Source of the DNA: Prevotella sp.
GTDB taxonomy: Bacteria > Bacteroidota > Bacteroidia > Bacteroidales > Bacteroidaceae
Length of the DNA: 64,000 bases
NCBI GenBank assembly: GCA_017428055.1
Contig: JAFRRN010000099.1
Coordinates: 1 to 64,000, forward strand
Direction: 5' to 3'
This document shows, in pieces, positions 27,596-37,200 of the stretch. A program made the position numbers and the translations under genes. Numbering within the stretch: the first letter of the stretch is position 1; each line of letters opens with the position of its first letter. A model generated the notes under the pieces. That model was not told where the DNA came from. It saw nothing but the letters and a program-made list of their open reading frames with translations, and did no database searches.

Positions 27596-27603
27596 TACCT
27601 TTG
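27596..27603 (+). promoter_or_regulatory. -7 promoter box for the GHL10 lipoprotein
   Basis: TAccTTTG lies 18 bases before the ATG at 27622 and just past the preceding terminator. TTG at 27579-27581 is 14 bases upstream, closer than normal. Confidence 0.5.
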
Positions 27604-27621
27604 CATCGGATAATTCAAACG

Positions 27622-29148
27622 ATGATGAAAACAAAGACAACGTTTTTGATGGTATGCCTTCTTGCCGTATGGCTTTCCTCATGCAGCAACAAGGGAGTAT
27701 ATTCGGGTACAGCAGTAGCCAAGCGCGAGTTTCGCGGGGCATGGGTCCAGTGTGTGAACGGACAGTTCCAAGGGCTTGGCACACAAGCCATGCAGCAAAA
27801 TCTGACCCAACAGTTGGATGAGTTGAAGAAAGATGGCGTGAATGCCATCATCTTCCAAGTGCGCCCGGAGTGCGACGCACTCTATGCCAGTCCTTACGAA
27901 CCATGGAGCCGATTCCTCACCGGGACGCAGGGACAGGCCCCCTCGCCCTATTGGGACCCGTTGGCTTGGATGGTGGACGAATGCCATAAGCGCGGAATGG
28001 AACTCCATGCGTGGATCAATCCCTATCGCGCAAAGACCAAGGGAACGACCGCCCTTGCCAATACACACATCTCCATCACCCATCCCGAGCGTATGTTCAC
28101 CTACGATGGGCAGTATATCCTCAACCCAGGACAACCCGTCAACCGCGACTATATCTGTACCGTGGTGAAAGACATCGTGAAACGTTATGACATCGATGGC
28201 CTCCATATCGACGACTATTTCTACCCTTATCCCGCTGCGGGGCAGGTCATTCCCGACGACAGGGAGTTTGCCGCTTACAACAATGGATTCAAGAATAAGG
28301 CCGACTGGCGGCGTGACAACGTGAATGTCTTTATCAAACAACTCTTTGAGACCATTAAGAAAGAGAAGCCTTGGGTGAAGTTTGGCGTGTCTCCCTTTGG
28401 CATCTACCGCAACAAGAAGACCGATCCGTTGAACGGTAGCGACACCAATGGCACGCAGAATTATGACGACCTCTATGCCGACGTGTTGCTTTGGGTCAAC
28501 AATGGATGGATAGACTATTGTGTCCCACAACTCTATTGGCAGATCGGACACAATCTTGCAGACTATAAGACGCTCATCACATGGTGGAACAAATATGCTT
28601 CCAACCGCCATCTTTACATCGGCGAGGACGTGGAGAAAACTGTCAAATTTGCCGATGTGGACAATCCCAATACCAACCAGATGGCAGCGAAGTTCAAGCT
28701 CCACCAGCAACTGCCCAATGTCAATGGCTCCGTATTGTGGTATTCACGAGTCGTGGTAGACGACAAGGGGCAGTATGGCACGATGCTGCGTAAGTACTTT
28801 TGGAAGACACCCGCCCTGCCACCCTTGATGAAATATATCGACGACAAGACGCCCAAAGCCCCCAAGCATGTCAAGGTGGTGAAGATGGGCGATGGCAACC
28901 ACGTGCTTTGCTGGGACGCCCCCAAGGGTAAGAAATGGGGTGACGTGGTGACTCGCTTTGTCGTCTATAAGTTTGCCAAGGGTGAGAAAGTCAATCTCAA
29001 CGATGCCTCCAAGATTGTCACCATCACCAATAACACGATGCTCACCTTGCCATACGTCAATGGCTCCACGAAATATACGTATGTCGTGACTGCCCTCGAC
29101 CGCCTGAGCAATGAGAGTAAGGGCGTGAAGGCAACGGTCAATCTGTAA
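27622..29148 (+). CDS. Family 10-like glycosyl hydrolase lipoprotein (GHL10/DUF187)
   Basis: A 508-residue surface or periplasmic lipoprotein. The signal ends with lipobox LSSC. The GHL10 barrel begins at EFRGAWVQCVNGQFQGLGTQ and includes GVNAIIFQVRPECDALYASPYEPWS, AWINPYRAK and GLHIDDYFYPYP, with acidic residues suited to catalysis. A fibronectin-III-like domain fills about the last 100 residues (PKAPKHVKVVKMGDGNHVLCWD...). Relatives are thought to act on peptidoglycan-linked or other glycans, but activity is mostly unproven. An upstream in-frame ATG at 27517 is ignored because it precedes the promoter and terminator. Its 3' end overlaps the convergent vsr gene by 11 bases. Confidence 0.85.
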   Translation: MMKTKTTFLMVCLLAVWLSSCSNKGVYSGTAVAKREFRGAWVQCVNGQFQGLGTQAMQQNLTQQLDELKKDGVNAIIFQVRPECDALYASPYEPWSRFLTGTQGQAPSPYWDPLAWMVDECHKRGMELHAWINPYRAKTKGTTALANTHISITHPERMFTYDGQYILNPGQPVNRDYICTVVKDIVKRYDIDGLHIDDYFYPYPAAGQVIPDDREFAAYNNGFKNKADWRRDNVNVFIKQLFETIKKEKPWVKFGVSPFGIYRNKKTDPLNGSDTNGTQNYDDLYADVLLWVNNGWIDYCVPQLYWQIGHNLADYKTLITWWNKYASNRHLYIGEDVEKTVKFADVDNPNTNQMAAKFKLHQQLPNVNGSVLWYSRVVVDDKGQYGTMLRKYFWKTPALPPLMKYIDDKTPKAPKHVKVVKMGDGNHVLCWDAPKGKKWGDVVTRFVVYKFAKGEKVNLNDASKIVTITNNTMLTLPYVNGSTKYTYVVTALDRLSNESKGVKATVNL

Positions 29149-29632
29149 TGGTTTCAGCCGCCATGTCATAGTCATCACATTCTTCTGCTATCCGTGGGTA
29201 GGGTATGACATGGTCTTTCAGGTAAATGTGATTGAGGGTATACTCCAAGGAGCGCAGGGTTTCGGCACTGCGCTCCTTCGTTAATTCGCATTCCCACACG
29301 GTGATGCAGTGCCAACCCATCGCCGCCAGTTCACGCTGCACACGCACGTCGCGCTCGCGATTGCGCTCAATCTTGGCATTCCAAAACTCAATGTTCGTCT
29401 TGGGCATCCGGCCTTGCTGGCAGTCATGGCCATGCCAGAAACAGCCGTTCACGAAGATACACGTGCGGTATTTGCGCAACACCAGGTCGGGATGTCCCGG
29501 AAGACGGGGGCTGTTTACCCGATACCGGAACCCACAGGCATGTAAATACCGCCGCACCGCCATCTCCGGCTTGGTGTCCTTGCTGTGGATGGCAGCCATG
29601 ATCTTGCTCCGCTGTTCCTTGGTGAGTGCCAT
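29138..29632 (-). CDS. vsr: Very short patch repair endonuclease Vsr
   Basis: A 164-residue Vsr-family nuclease, which nicks 5' to T in T:G mismatches that arise from deaminated 5-methylcytosine. Family features are complete: opening RSKIMAAIHSKDTKPEMAVRRYL, PGHPDLVLRKYRTCIFVNGCFWHGHDC with catalytic Asp49 and the His67/His69 metal site, and the ending RRDV-like NRERDVRVQRELAAMGW then VWECEL. It follows the restriction-modification gene by 23 bases on the same strand. Pairing with an apparent adenine methyltransferase, rather than a cytosine one, is unexpected. Confidence 0.93.
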   Translation of the reverse strand: MALTKEQRSKIMAAIHSKDTKPEMAVRRYLHACGFRYRVNSPRLPGHPDLVLRKYRTCIFVNGCFWHGHDCQQGRMPKTNIEFWNAKIERNRERDVRVQRELAAMGWHCITVWECELTKERSAETLRSLEYTLNHIYLKDHVIPYPRIAEECDDYDMAAETITD

Positions 29633-29655
29633 AAAACCTTGCTCCTTTTGTTCTT

Positions 29656-32598
29656 TCAGTCCGTGGATAGTTGCTGGTAGAGGCGGAAGAGGGCTGCTGT
29701 CACCCGGTCTTCAGTCATCGTCTTGGCATCGAAGCCGTAGGCAGCCATCACCGCACGGTCGTTCTGCTGGTGCGCCTTGCGCAATTCCACGGGCATGGTC
29801 AGCTCATCGTAGAGGTCTGCCAAGGAGGCATTGGGGTATAAGGCGCGGGCATCGAGGATGGCTTGTGCCGTCTGTTCTATCTTGGTTTTCTGCCCTTCGG
29901 TGGGATTTGGCCAAGGGAAATTGTTGTAGACAATATCCTTTGAATAGCGATAACTCACTTCAAGTCTTCCGCAGACAGCCCGCATCCAAGCCATGTGAAC
30001 GATGCTTTCGAGGATGCCAAAATGGTATAATGTGGCATCTGTGATGATATGTACGGCATCACTGGCAAAAGCATCTGGCGACATAAATCCCATAGGAATA
30101 TATCGTCGTTTCTCAGATGATACTCGTGGTATAATGATATAATTACTGCTTGGCATGTTCTCAACATGGAAACGAGTAGGTTGGTCGGCTAATTTGCGTG
30201 TTCCTAAACTTGGACTCTCCAATCGAAGTTGTTTTACATTGCCTATCCGTTTCATGCAAAGAGGCATCCGCCGTAATTCTGTAGGTGAGCAATCTCCGAG
30301 CCAAAGACAGTAGCGGGGCTTTTGGTTTATAAATTCGTATGAGCCATACCACTTGTGGAAAAATGGTTTTGACAAAGGCTCTTTTTTGATGAACGCCTCC
30401 ATTTCCTCTTTCTCAAACAAGTAATTGCCTCCGTCAATGGGCTTGTTGCCGATGCCGATATTGGGAACATTGGCTAACGGTAGGCTGCGGCTGGTGACAA
30501 AGACATCGGACGCATCCATCAAGTAGGCGTTGATGTGCTGCGCTTTAGTCACTTTGTCGTTGTCGAATATCATGCATTCCTCGCCAGAATGGCGGTTTTC
30601 GCTAAAGCCGATGATGACGCAATGCACGTGTGCTTTCTTTGAAGACTCGCTATCCCATTGGAAAGTGCGGTGGGCGAAGTCGATATGTAAGCCGTCCTCC
30701 ATGAGTGGCTTCCATAGGTTTGCCACCTGCTCACCCTGGCAGATGCTGTTGGTCGAGACAAACGCGGCTCTCGTGGAAGTTGTTTTTAACAATTGCCATG
30801 CCCGCTTGTACCAACAGCAAACGTAGTCCATATTCCCCACGTTCTTCCACCTGTTCCCAAATAGGCGGACGACATCCTGTTTTTGCTCTTCGCTCATCTG
30901 CCTTGCCCCCACAAATGGCGGGTTGCCGATGATGTAGTCGTATGTCACCGTCTGCTTGACGGTATCTTGCTGGAAGGTGGTGTCATAGTGTCTCGTCACC
31001 AGGTTAATCTCTTCATAGACATCGGGTTCGCCAGACATCCATTTGTCGCGGTCTTCTATGATGACATGCGCATTGCGTGCATAAAACGTGGGGACGTTAG
31101 TCTGCACCTCCATGATGTCCCAATCCATCCGCAGGGCGTTTCCCTCGCGTATGTTGGCATAGCTCTTCAGCGGCAGGAAGTCGATGTCCTGCTGGATGAT
31201 GCGCTCCGTTTCGGCGAGCATTTGCGCCTCGCTGATCCATAGGGCGGTGGTGGCAACGGTCACGGCGAAGTCATTGATCTCGATGCCATAGAACTGCCGG
31301 ATGCTTACCTTGATGGGATTGCGGAACTCACCCATCATCGTCTGCCCGTGGTACCGCTCCCTGATCACCTCGTTCTCCAACCGACGGAGCGAGAGATAGG
31401 TCTCCGTGAGGAAGTTACCCGAGCCACATGCGGGGTCTAAAAAGGTGAGCGATGCCAGCTTGTCCTGGTATCGGTCGAGCTTGCGCTGCCTTGTCCGCTC
31501 CGTTTTCTCTCCCAAAATCGCGTCCAACTCTTGTCGGAGGTCATCAAGGAACAGTGGGTCGATGACCTTGTGGATGTTCTCTATCGAGGTGTAGTGCATA
31601 CCCCCGCTGCGCCTCGTCACGGGGTTGAGCGTCGACTCGAACACCGCCCCGAAGATGGTGGGCGATATTTCGCTCCAGTCGAAGTCGAGCGAGGCGTTCT
31701 GCAACAACACCTTCCGCAGCGCGTCGGTGAACGGCGGAATCGTATTTCTCCGTGCCGTCGTGTGGCTTGGGTCGCTGAACAGTCCGCCGTTGACATACGG
31801 GAACTGCGCCAGCTCGGGCTCCAAGAACGGGTCGCGCTCGTCTATCGGTGTCGCCAAAGTCTCGAAGAGGCGGATGAGGGCCTGGCGCATGTCCTTTGTG
31901 CTATATTGCGACAAATAGTCGTGGAACATATCACGCTTGCCGAACACCCCCGCATCCTCGGCATAGAGGCAGAACACCAGGCGGACGCACAGCACGTTGA
32001 CATCGTGGAGCATCTCGGCATCTGCCGAGGGGATGGCAGAAAGCAGTGCCCCGTAGACCTTGCCTACGATTTCCCCCGCTTTCATCGACACTTGCAGTTC
32101 CTTTGTCAGATGTTCGCTCTTGTTGTCAACGAGAAATTGGAGGCGGTAGTATTCCTTGCCCAAGTCTTTTAGCATTATCCGCTCCGGCTCGCCGTTGGGC
32201 ACTTCCATGTCGTATATGAGAAACTCCTCGAAGTTGCAGGTGACAATCCACCGTGGATGCTCCGACAGGGGGAGAGCCACCACATAGCGGCGCGCCTGTT
32301 GGAAGGGATTGAGCAGCGAGCCGTCGCTCTGCGGGATGCTTTTGCGCAGGTCCTTGCCGAGCGACTTCTGCTCGATGAGGACGCGCGTGGTGGGAATCCT
32401 CGCGTCGATGAAGTTGGACTGGTCCACCATCCGGTGCTCCTCGAAGCGGATGAAGCCGTCTGTGGGTGTCTCGATGCCAAACACGTTGGTCAGGAGGTCT
32501 ATCCAGAAAGGTTGCGACTCGCCCCTTTCATGCCCCTTTCCTTCCCATCGCCGTGCGAATTGGGCTGCTGCCGTTGCTTGCTGTCTTTCTGTTTTCAT
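29656..32598 (-). CDS. MmeI-like single-chain restriction-modification enzyme (type IIL)
   Basis: A 980-residue enzyme combining nuclease, methyltransferase and target recognition. The N-terminal PD-(D/E)xK nuclease is seen as D65, E76 and K78 in FIDARIPTTRVLIEQKSLG. A helical connector follows. The methyltransferase has motif I LDPACGSGNFL near residue 389 and motif IV NPPF near 559, the gamma-class N6-adenine type. The last third should hold the target recognition domain, ending with a helical cap (EQTAQAILDARALYPNASLADLYDELTMP). Such enzymes methylate one strand of a non-palindromic site and cut about two turns away. The specificity cannot be read. Transcribed with vsr. Confidence 0.9.
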   Translation of the reverse strand: MKTERQQATAAAQFARRWEGKGHERGESQPFWIDLLTNVFGIETPTDGFIRFEEHRMVDQSNFIDARIPTTRVLIEQKSLGKDLRKSIPQSDGSLLNPFQQARRYVVALPLSEHPRWIVTCNFEEFLIYDMEVPNGEPERIMLKDLGKEYYRLQFLVDNKSEHLTKELQVSMKAGEIVGKVYGALLSAIPSADAEMLHDVNVLCVRLVFCLYAEDAGVFGKRDMFHDYLSQYSTKDMRQALIRLFETLATPIDERDPFLEPELAQFPYVNGGLFSDPSHTTARRNTIPPFTDALRKVLLQNASLDFDWSEISPTIFGAVFESTLNPVTRRSGGMHYTSIENIHKVIDPLFLDDLRQELDAILGEKTERTRQRKLDRYQDKLASLTFLDPACGSGNFLTETYLSLRRLENEVIRERYHGQTMMGEFRNPIKVSIRQFYGIEINDFAVTVATTALWISEAQMLAETERIIQQDIDFLPLKSYANIREGNALRMDWDIMEVQTNVPTFYARNAHVIIEDRDKWMSGEPDVYEEINLVTRHYDTTFQQDTVKQTVTYDYIIGNPPFVGARQMSEEQKQDVVRLFGNRWKNVGNMDYVCCWYKRAWQLLKTTSTRAAFVSTNSICQGEQVANLWKPLMEDGLHIDFAHRTFQWDSESSKKAHVHCVIIGFSENRHSGEECMIFDNDKVTKAQHINAYLMDASDVFVTSRSLPLANVPNIGIGNKPIDGGNYLFEKEEMEAFIKKEPLSKPFFHKWYGSYEFINQKPRYCLWLGDCSPTELRRMPLCMKRIGNVKQLRLESPSLGTRKLADQPTRFHVENMPSSNYIIIPRVSSEKRRYIPMGFMSPDAFASDAVHIITDATLYHFGILESIVHMAWMRAVCGRLEVSYRYSKDIVYNNFPWPNPTEGQKTKIEQTAQAILDARALYPNASLADLYDELTMPVELRKAHQQNDRAVMAAYGFDAKTMTEDRVTAALFRLYQQLSTD

Positions 32599-32812
32599 CG
32601 TATTCGATATGTGTCTGCAAATTTACAAACACTTCCCGAATTATCCAAGAGATAGGATAAAAAAACATCCTACGCCCACAATGTTTCTACTTGGTTTCGG
32701 GAATGTTGTTGAAATATCCTGACAAAAAGATGTCCGGGAAAATGCTCAAAGTAGTAGTTAAATAGTGTTTATGGCACCGCATGATAGCCGTCTTCTGGGG
32801 CGGATTTATGCC

Positions 32813-33074
32813 TTTAACATTTTTTGTGTGGCATTTATCGACGACGGATGCCACATCCGCCGCCGATAAATGCCACACAAAATGATGGCGGATGCCGCCC
32901 AAAAAATGTTAAATGGCGGCATCTGCGGGCATCGGATGCCTCCCTTTTTTGCCAATACCTTGATAGTCAGCACGTTAGAAAATGCGCAAAAACGGGCGTA
33001 TTTTCGTCCAAATGATGGCTCGTTGGCAAAACGGGGCTGCATTTGCCCCTTGTCCTTGAAAAATATTTGACAAA
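32813..33074 (+). repeat. Dispersed repeat element, copy B
   Basis: This lies in the 800-base gap between the restriction enzyme and the dockerin-like gene. The left end is palindromic: arms 32822-32840 and 32864-32882, and the outer sequence 32891-32916 is identical over 26 bases to 13697-13722. The right end holds an imperfect hairpin and TTGACAAA at 33067-33074, matching the far end of copy A. It aligns to copy A on the opposite strand over nearly the same length (262 against 264 bases). A small frame from ATG 32906 to TGA 33070 (54 residues, MLNGGICGHRMPPFF start) corresponds in frame to that of copy A. The bases 32599-32812 show no gene. Confidence 0.75.
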
Positions 33075-33309
33075 TCCCCACCATTCCCCTCCCCGTTCCC
33101 TCCCTTGTGGAAATGTTGACTTGAGGGAAATGTTGATATATTCTTTTAGTGCGAGATTGTATCTTCTTTGTGATGGGTTCTTATTCTAACTTTCCATGAT
33201 GTATATATGTGGTTGACACACAAACGTTTCCATGTGGAAGCGAAATGTTAAATAGTTAATTTAAAAGAAAATAACTATCCAAAAATTTTCATCAAACCCA
33301 GAAAATAAC

Positions 33310-33317
33310 TAACTTTG
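33310..33317 (+). promoter_or_regulatory. -7 promoter box for the dockerin-like gene
   Basis: TAacTTTG lies 82 bases before the ATG at 33399, within a strongly AT-rich leader and upstream region (33120-33398). No gene was seen in the stretch 33075-33309. Confidence 0.5.
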
Positions 33318-33398
33318 CAAGTTGAAATATAAGGAACAAATTAATTAATCAAAAGTAAAAAACATCCAAGACAAAATAAGGCGAAGACTTTATTGGCA

Positions 33399-34166
33399 AT
33401 GGCAATTCATTCATTACAGCGGTTTTTTACACATGTTTTGACACATGGAATGGCAGGGAAAAGTGTAGCTGTCATCATTGTGGCGGTGCTGGAACTACCA
33501 TGTTTCATGACAAGTGCCAGCGCACAGGAATACCATTGTGACGTGAACGATGATGGAACGGTTACCGTACTCGATGCCACCATCATCATCAACCATGTGC
33601 TTGGCAAGCACCATCATGCCGAAGCCATCGACCTCGGGCTGCCCAGCGGCATTAAATGGGCGAATTGCAACGTGGGGGCAACACGCCCGGAACAGATGGG
33701 TGAGTATTTCGCTTGGGGCGAGACCAATGCCAAGAGCGAGTACACCCTTGCCACTTATGTCCTCTGCAACGGCTCTTTCGACTCGTGCTTCGACTTCGGC
33801 AGCAGGACCATCAGCGGCACGCAGTTTGACGTGGCACATACCCGATGGGGTGGCACGTGGCGCATTCCCACCAACGAGGAGGTGAAGGAGCTGCGCGAGA
33901 ACTGCACTTTCAGGTGGATTACCTACAGGGGAGTGACGGGAGCCAAATTCATTGGCCCTAATGGAAAGAGCATCTTCCTCCCGGCGGCGGGCTACAGTTA
34001 TGGCTCCAATGTGGGGGTGAAGGGTGAGAACGGGTTTTATTGGACTGCCACGCAATATGGTGCCTATCCCTATATGGGCTATTCGTTCGACTTTGCCAGC
34101 GACTATGTCACGTGGGGTGATTATTACCGAAGCCTTGGGTTTACCATTAGGCCCGTGTGCGAATGA
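33399..34166 (+). CDS. Secreted protein with one N-terminal dockerin-like repeat
   Basis: A 255-residue exported protein. A signal of about 42 residues (hydrophobic VAVIIVAVLELPCFMTSASA) is followed immediately by a dockerin-type calcium loop and helix, CDVNDDGTVTVLDATIIINHVLGK. The remainder (IDLGLPSGIKWANCNVGATRPEQMGEYFAWGET, TRWGGTWRIPTNEEVKEL, LPAAGYSYGS, GFYWTATQYG, FTIRPVCE) is the Fib_succ_major/FISUMP-type domain common on secreted Bacteroidetes proteins. The dockerin is usually C-terminal and doubled, so a single N-terminal repeat is unusual. ATG at 33399 preferred over a TTG two codons earlier. Confidence 0.82.
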   Translation: MAIHSLQRFFTHVLTHGMAGKSVAVIIVAVLELPCFMTSASAQEYHCDVNDDGTVTVLDATIIINHVLGKHHHAEAIDLGLPSGIKWANCNVGATRPEQMGEYFAWGETNAKSEYTLATYVLCNGSFDSCFDFGSRTISGTQFDVAHTRWGGTWRIPTNEEVKELRENCTFRWITYRGVTGAKFIGPNGKSIFLPAAGYSYGSNVGVKGENGFYWTATQYGAYPYMGYSFDFASDYVTWGDYYRSLGFTIRPVCE

Positions 34167-34224
34167 CGACGATATAAATTTGTGCGAATAACATTTTAAT
34201 TACTAACATAAATTGTACAATTGT

Positions 34225-37200
34225 ATGAGAAAACTTTTACTAACAGCCATGATGGCAACCCTTGCCACGATAGGGGCATGGGCGGGATCGATTAACGTCT
34301 ATCCCACGACTATCAATGGTGTTGATGGCTATTCAATCAAAGCCACCGACGCTGACAACTGGAGCGCAGGAGACTTGAAAGAATTCCTGAACTCAACGTA
34401 CACCGGGACCGTTTACTACAACGGCTCGCAATTAGACGCCTCCGGCTATGCCGAGCTGCTCGCCAACATCAAGCAAGCAGAGGCCATCGAGATTGGCGGC
34501 TCCGCCAATGAGCAATTGGATGTGGCCGACCTCAACGCTATCGAGGAATTGACGGGTGTCAAGTACATCGACATGGACAAGGCAACGTTTGCAGACGGTG
34601 CCGCCGCCGGCAACATCGTGTCAGTGGCACAGTATATCTCGCTGCCATACGGCACCACGGTGGACGACATCCAGGGCATGGCCGCCAACAACCAGCAACT
34701 GCTCGCTGCCGCCTCCATCGACCATGACGAGAATGACGGCTTGGAGTTTGCGGGTTACTCGTTCAAGCAGGCTGGCGAGATTTTCAACATCTGCCAGTTA
34801 GGAATGGTCGATGAAATCCAAGGTGCCGCAAACCAATATGACACCCCCTATGAGAAGAACACGGTGACGAAGCTGTCGCTTGGCGGCATTCTTGACGACC
34901 GTGATGTCAGCACAAGCTCGCAAGACAAAAACTGGCCGTTCACAGGAAACCAGGTAGGTGCACAATACTCCAGTGCCGGCTGTGTAATAGTGCCAGCCGC
35001 CGAGTATACGGCAGCCACCCACGACGACGGCAGTCTCTCCGCTGTCAGCCCTTGGAAGGGCAACACGTCGATTGAGCTTGATTTCCGTCTTGCCACGTTC
35101 GACAACATCGGCGACCTCGCCGTGGTGAGTAACCAGGTGACGAAAATCGCCCTCCCCACAGGCAGTTACTTCACGAGGATTCCCAACTACATGTTTGCCA
35201 ACCTCCAGAAGTTGGAGGAAATCGAGATTCCCAACAACATTGTGACCATCGGCGATGGCGCTTTCTTCAACGGGTCGTCTGAATCGTCACTGCAGAGTAT
35301 CAAGATTGGAAACGGCATCAAGGTCATCGGCAACTGTGCTTTCGGCGTGAGGGAGGGTACGAACTACACCGTGGAGACCATCAACTTCGCGGGAGGCATC
35401 TCCGATGTGAGGATTCTCAGCTCCGCCTTTGTCAACCTACTTGGCATCAAGCACCTCGTCTTGCCGGAAGGCATTGTCAGTATCGGAGAGGAATGCTTCT
35501 TGAGGGCAACTACCCTGGAGAGTGTCCACTTCCCCAATACCTTGCAGTATATCGGCAAAAACTGCTTCCAACAGACGGGTCTGACCTCCATCACCATCCC
35601 CAGGAGCGTGAGGGTGATTGACCGTGGCGCTTTCGGCTTGTGCTCCCTGACCGACATCTACCTCATGGCAGAGACCTTGGAGGAATTGCCCTATATCTAT
35701 GGCAATGCCTTTGGTGTTCTCTCCAATGAGAATTATGCGTCATTTGGCTCCAACTCCATCTCGGCTAACAACTCCTCCCCCAGCACTACCTCTGGCTGGC
35801 CCAACTCGATTATGCAGGAATATGCGGGGATGACCACCGAGGAGGCCGAAGAGGCTTACCGCTGGTCTATTGCCGATGGTAACACGGTGGCATGTCTGCA
35901 CTACAACTTCGACTTGCGCTACTTCATCGACTACAACCCATGGTACGATGCGAACGCACAGAACGTGAAACCCAAGGGCGATGCCATCGTTACCGACCCC
36001 AACACGTATTATGAGCAGCAATACCTGACCGACACCTATTATTATAAGGATGCTGACGATAAGACCATTCCTGTATGTAATGCCGGCGACTATGCCCGTG
36101 CGAATTGGTCTGGCTATTATGACTATGAGACGGGAACGGTATATAGCCAAGATGCCGGTAATACCATCGTGCCGGGTTATTCCGAAGGTTGCACAGGGCA
36201 GACGGGCGAGTATTACAACCCAGAGACAGGTCTGTTGAACTGGACTACCGACGAGCAATACAACACCACCGTCGATGGCGTGACCTATTTCTACAAGGTG
36301 CTCACCAAGGAGGCTTGGCGCCAATTCGTGTTCAAGCGTGGCGATGCACACGATGAGTCCGTGGTGTTGAAGAAGGAATACCAGAACATCTGGTACACCA
36401 TGTGCTTCCCCTTCGGCCTTACCGACGAGCAGCTCGAGTCGGCATTCAATGCGGAATACAACATTGCTGACTTCAACGCCGTGGAAATCACCAAGGAGAC
36501 GAAATACAGGCAAGTGAAGAACAATGACGGTGAATGGGAGTCTGTGCCATACGACGACTATGACTTGGTGCTCCACTTCAACTCTATCGCCAAGGCAAGG
36601 TATTTTGATAAGAAATACAATGAATATACCCGATTGGCAGGATCCAAGGGTACGGGAAAAACGGGTGATGGCGTTACTTACACCACTTATACGTACATTG
36701 ATAAAGACGGTAACAAGTTCACCAACCTCGATGGGACATTCTCTACCAAGGCATACGCCAAGGATGGTAATAAGGAAAATGGCATCGTGTATATCGATGG
36801 TTACTTGGCATGGCCGGGACATCCTTACATGATCCACCCCAACATCGGTACGTCTGAGGGATATCCTGCCGTGGCTTGCTACCTCTCTGGCTTGGACTTC
36901 TATCCATTGGGCAAGGCTCAGTTGCTTGGTGACAAGAAAACTACGATTCAGATTGATGGTCAAGACCATGAAACCTATACCGACAGGGTAGAGGTGGAAA
37001 TCAATACATGGAACGACCTCTGCAAAGCTAACGCCCGTACTGTGGATATAGAGACTGGTCTGGGATATATCGGCTCTGAGATTGATGAACGATTCGTGAC
37101 CGACCATAACTTTGGCTTGCAAAAGGCTTACGGAGCAGAGATGCCGGAAGTGTTTGAAGGGCTTTCAGGGCAGACTTATACGTTCATCGGCAATGTCAAC

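Noticed and set aside
27517..27621. Upstream ATG for the GHL10 lipoprotein
   Set aside because: It would begin before the terminator of the preceding operon and the gene's own promoter, and would bury the lipoprotein signal.
29138..29632. Vsr gene as a decayed fragment because it overlaps a convergent gene
   Set aside because: Length and all catalytic residues (Asp49, His67, His69) are intact and the overlap is only 11 bases at the 3' ends.
33399..34166. Cellulosome-type assembly based on dockerin-like repeats here and in the pectate lyase
   Set aside because: No cohesin or scaffoldin is visible in the window and cellulosomes are not known in this lineage, so only the dockerin-like modules are reported.
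35740..37122. Long open frames antisense to large genes, e.g. 460 codons opposite the LRR protein and 356 codons opposite glgP
   Set aside because: They lie fully within well-supported genes on the other strand, have no promoter, and their translations show no family motifs; they follow from codon bias.
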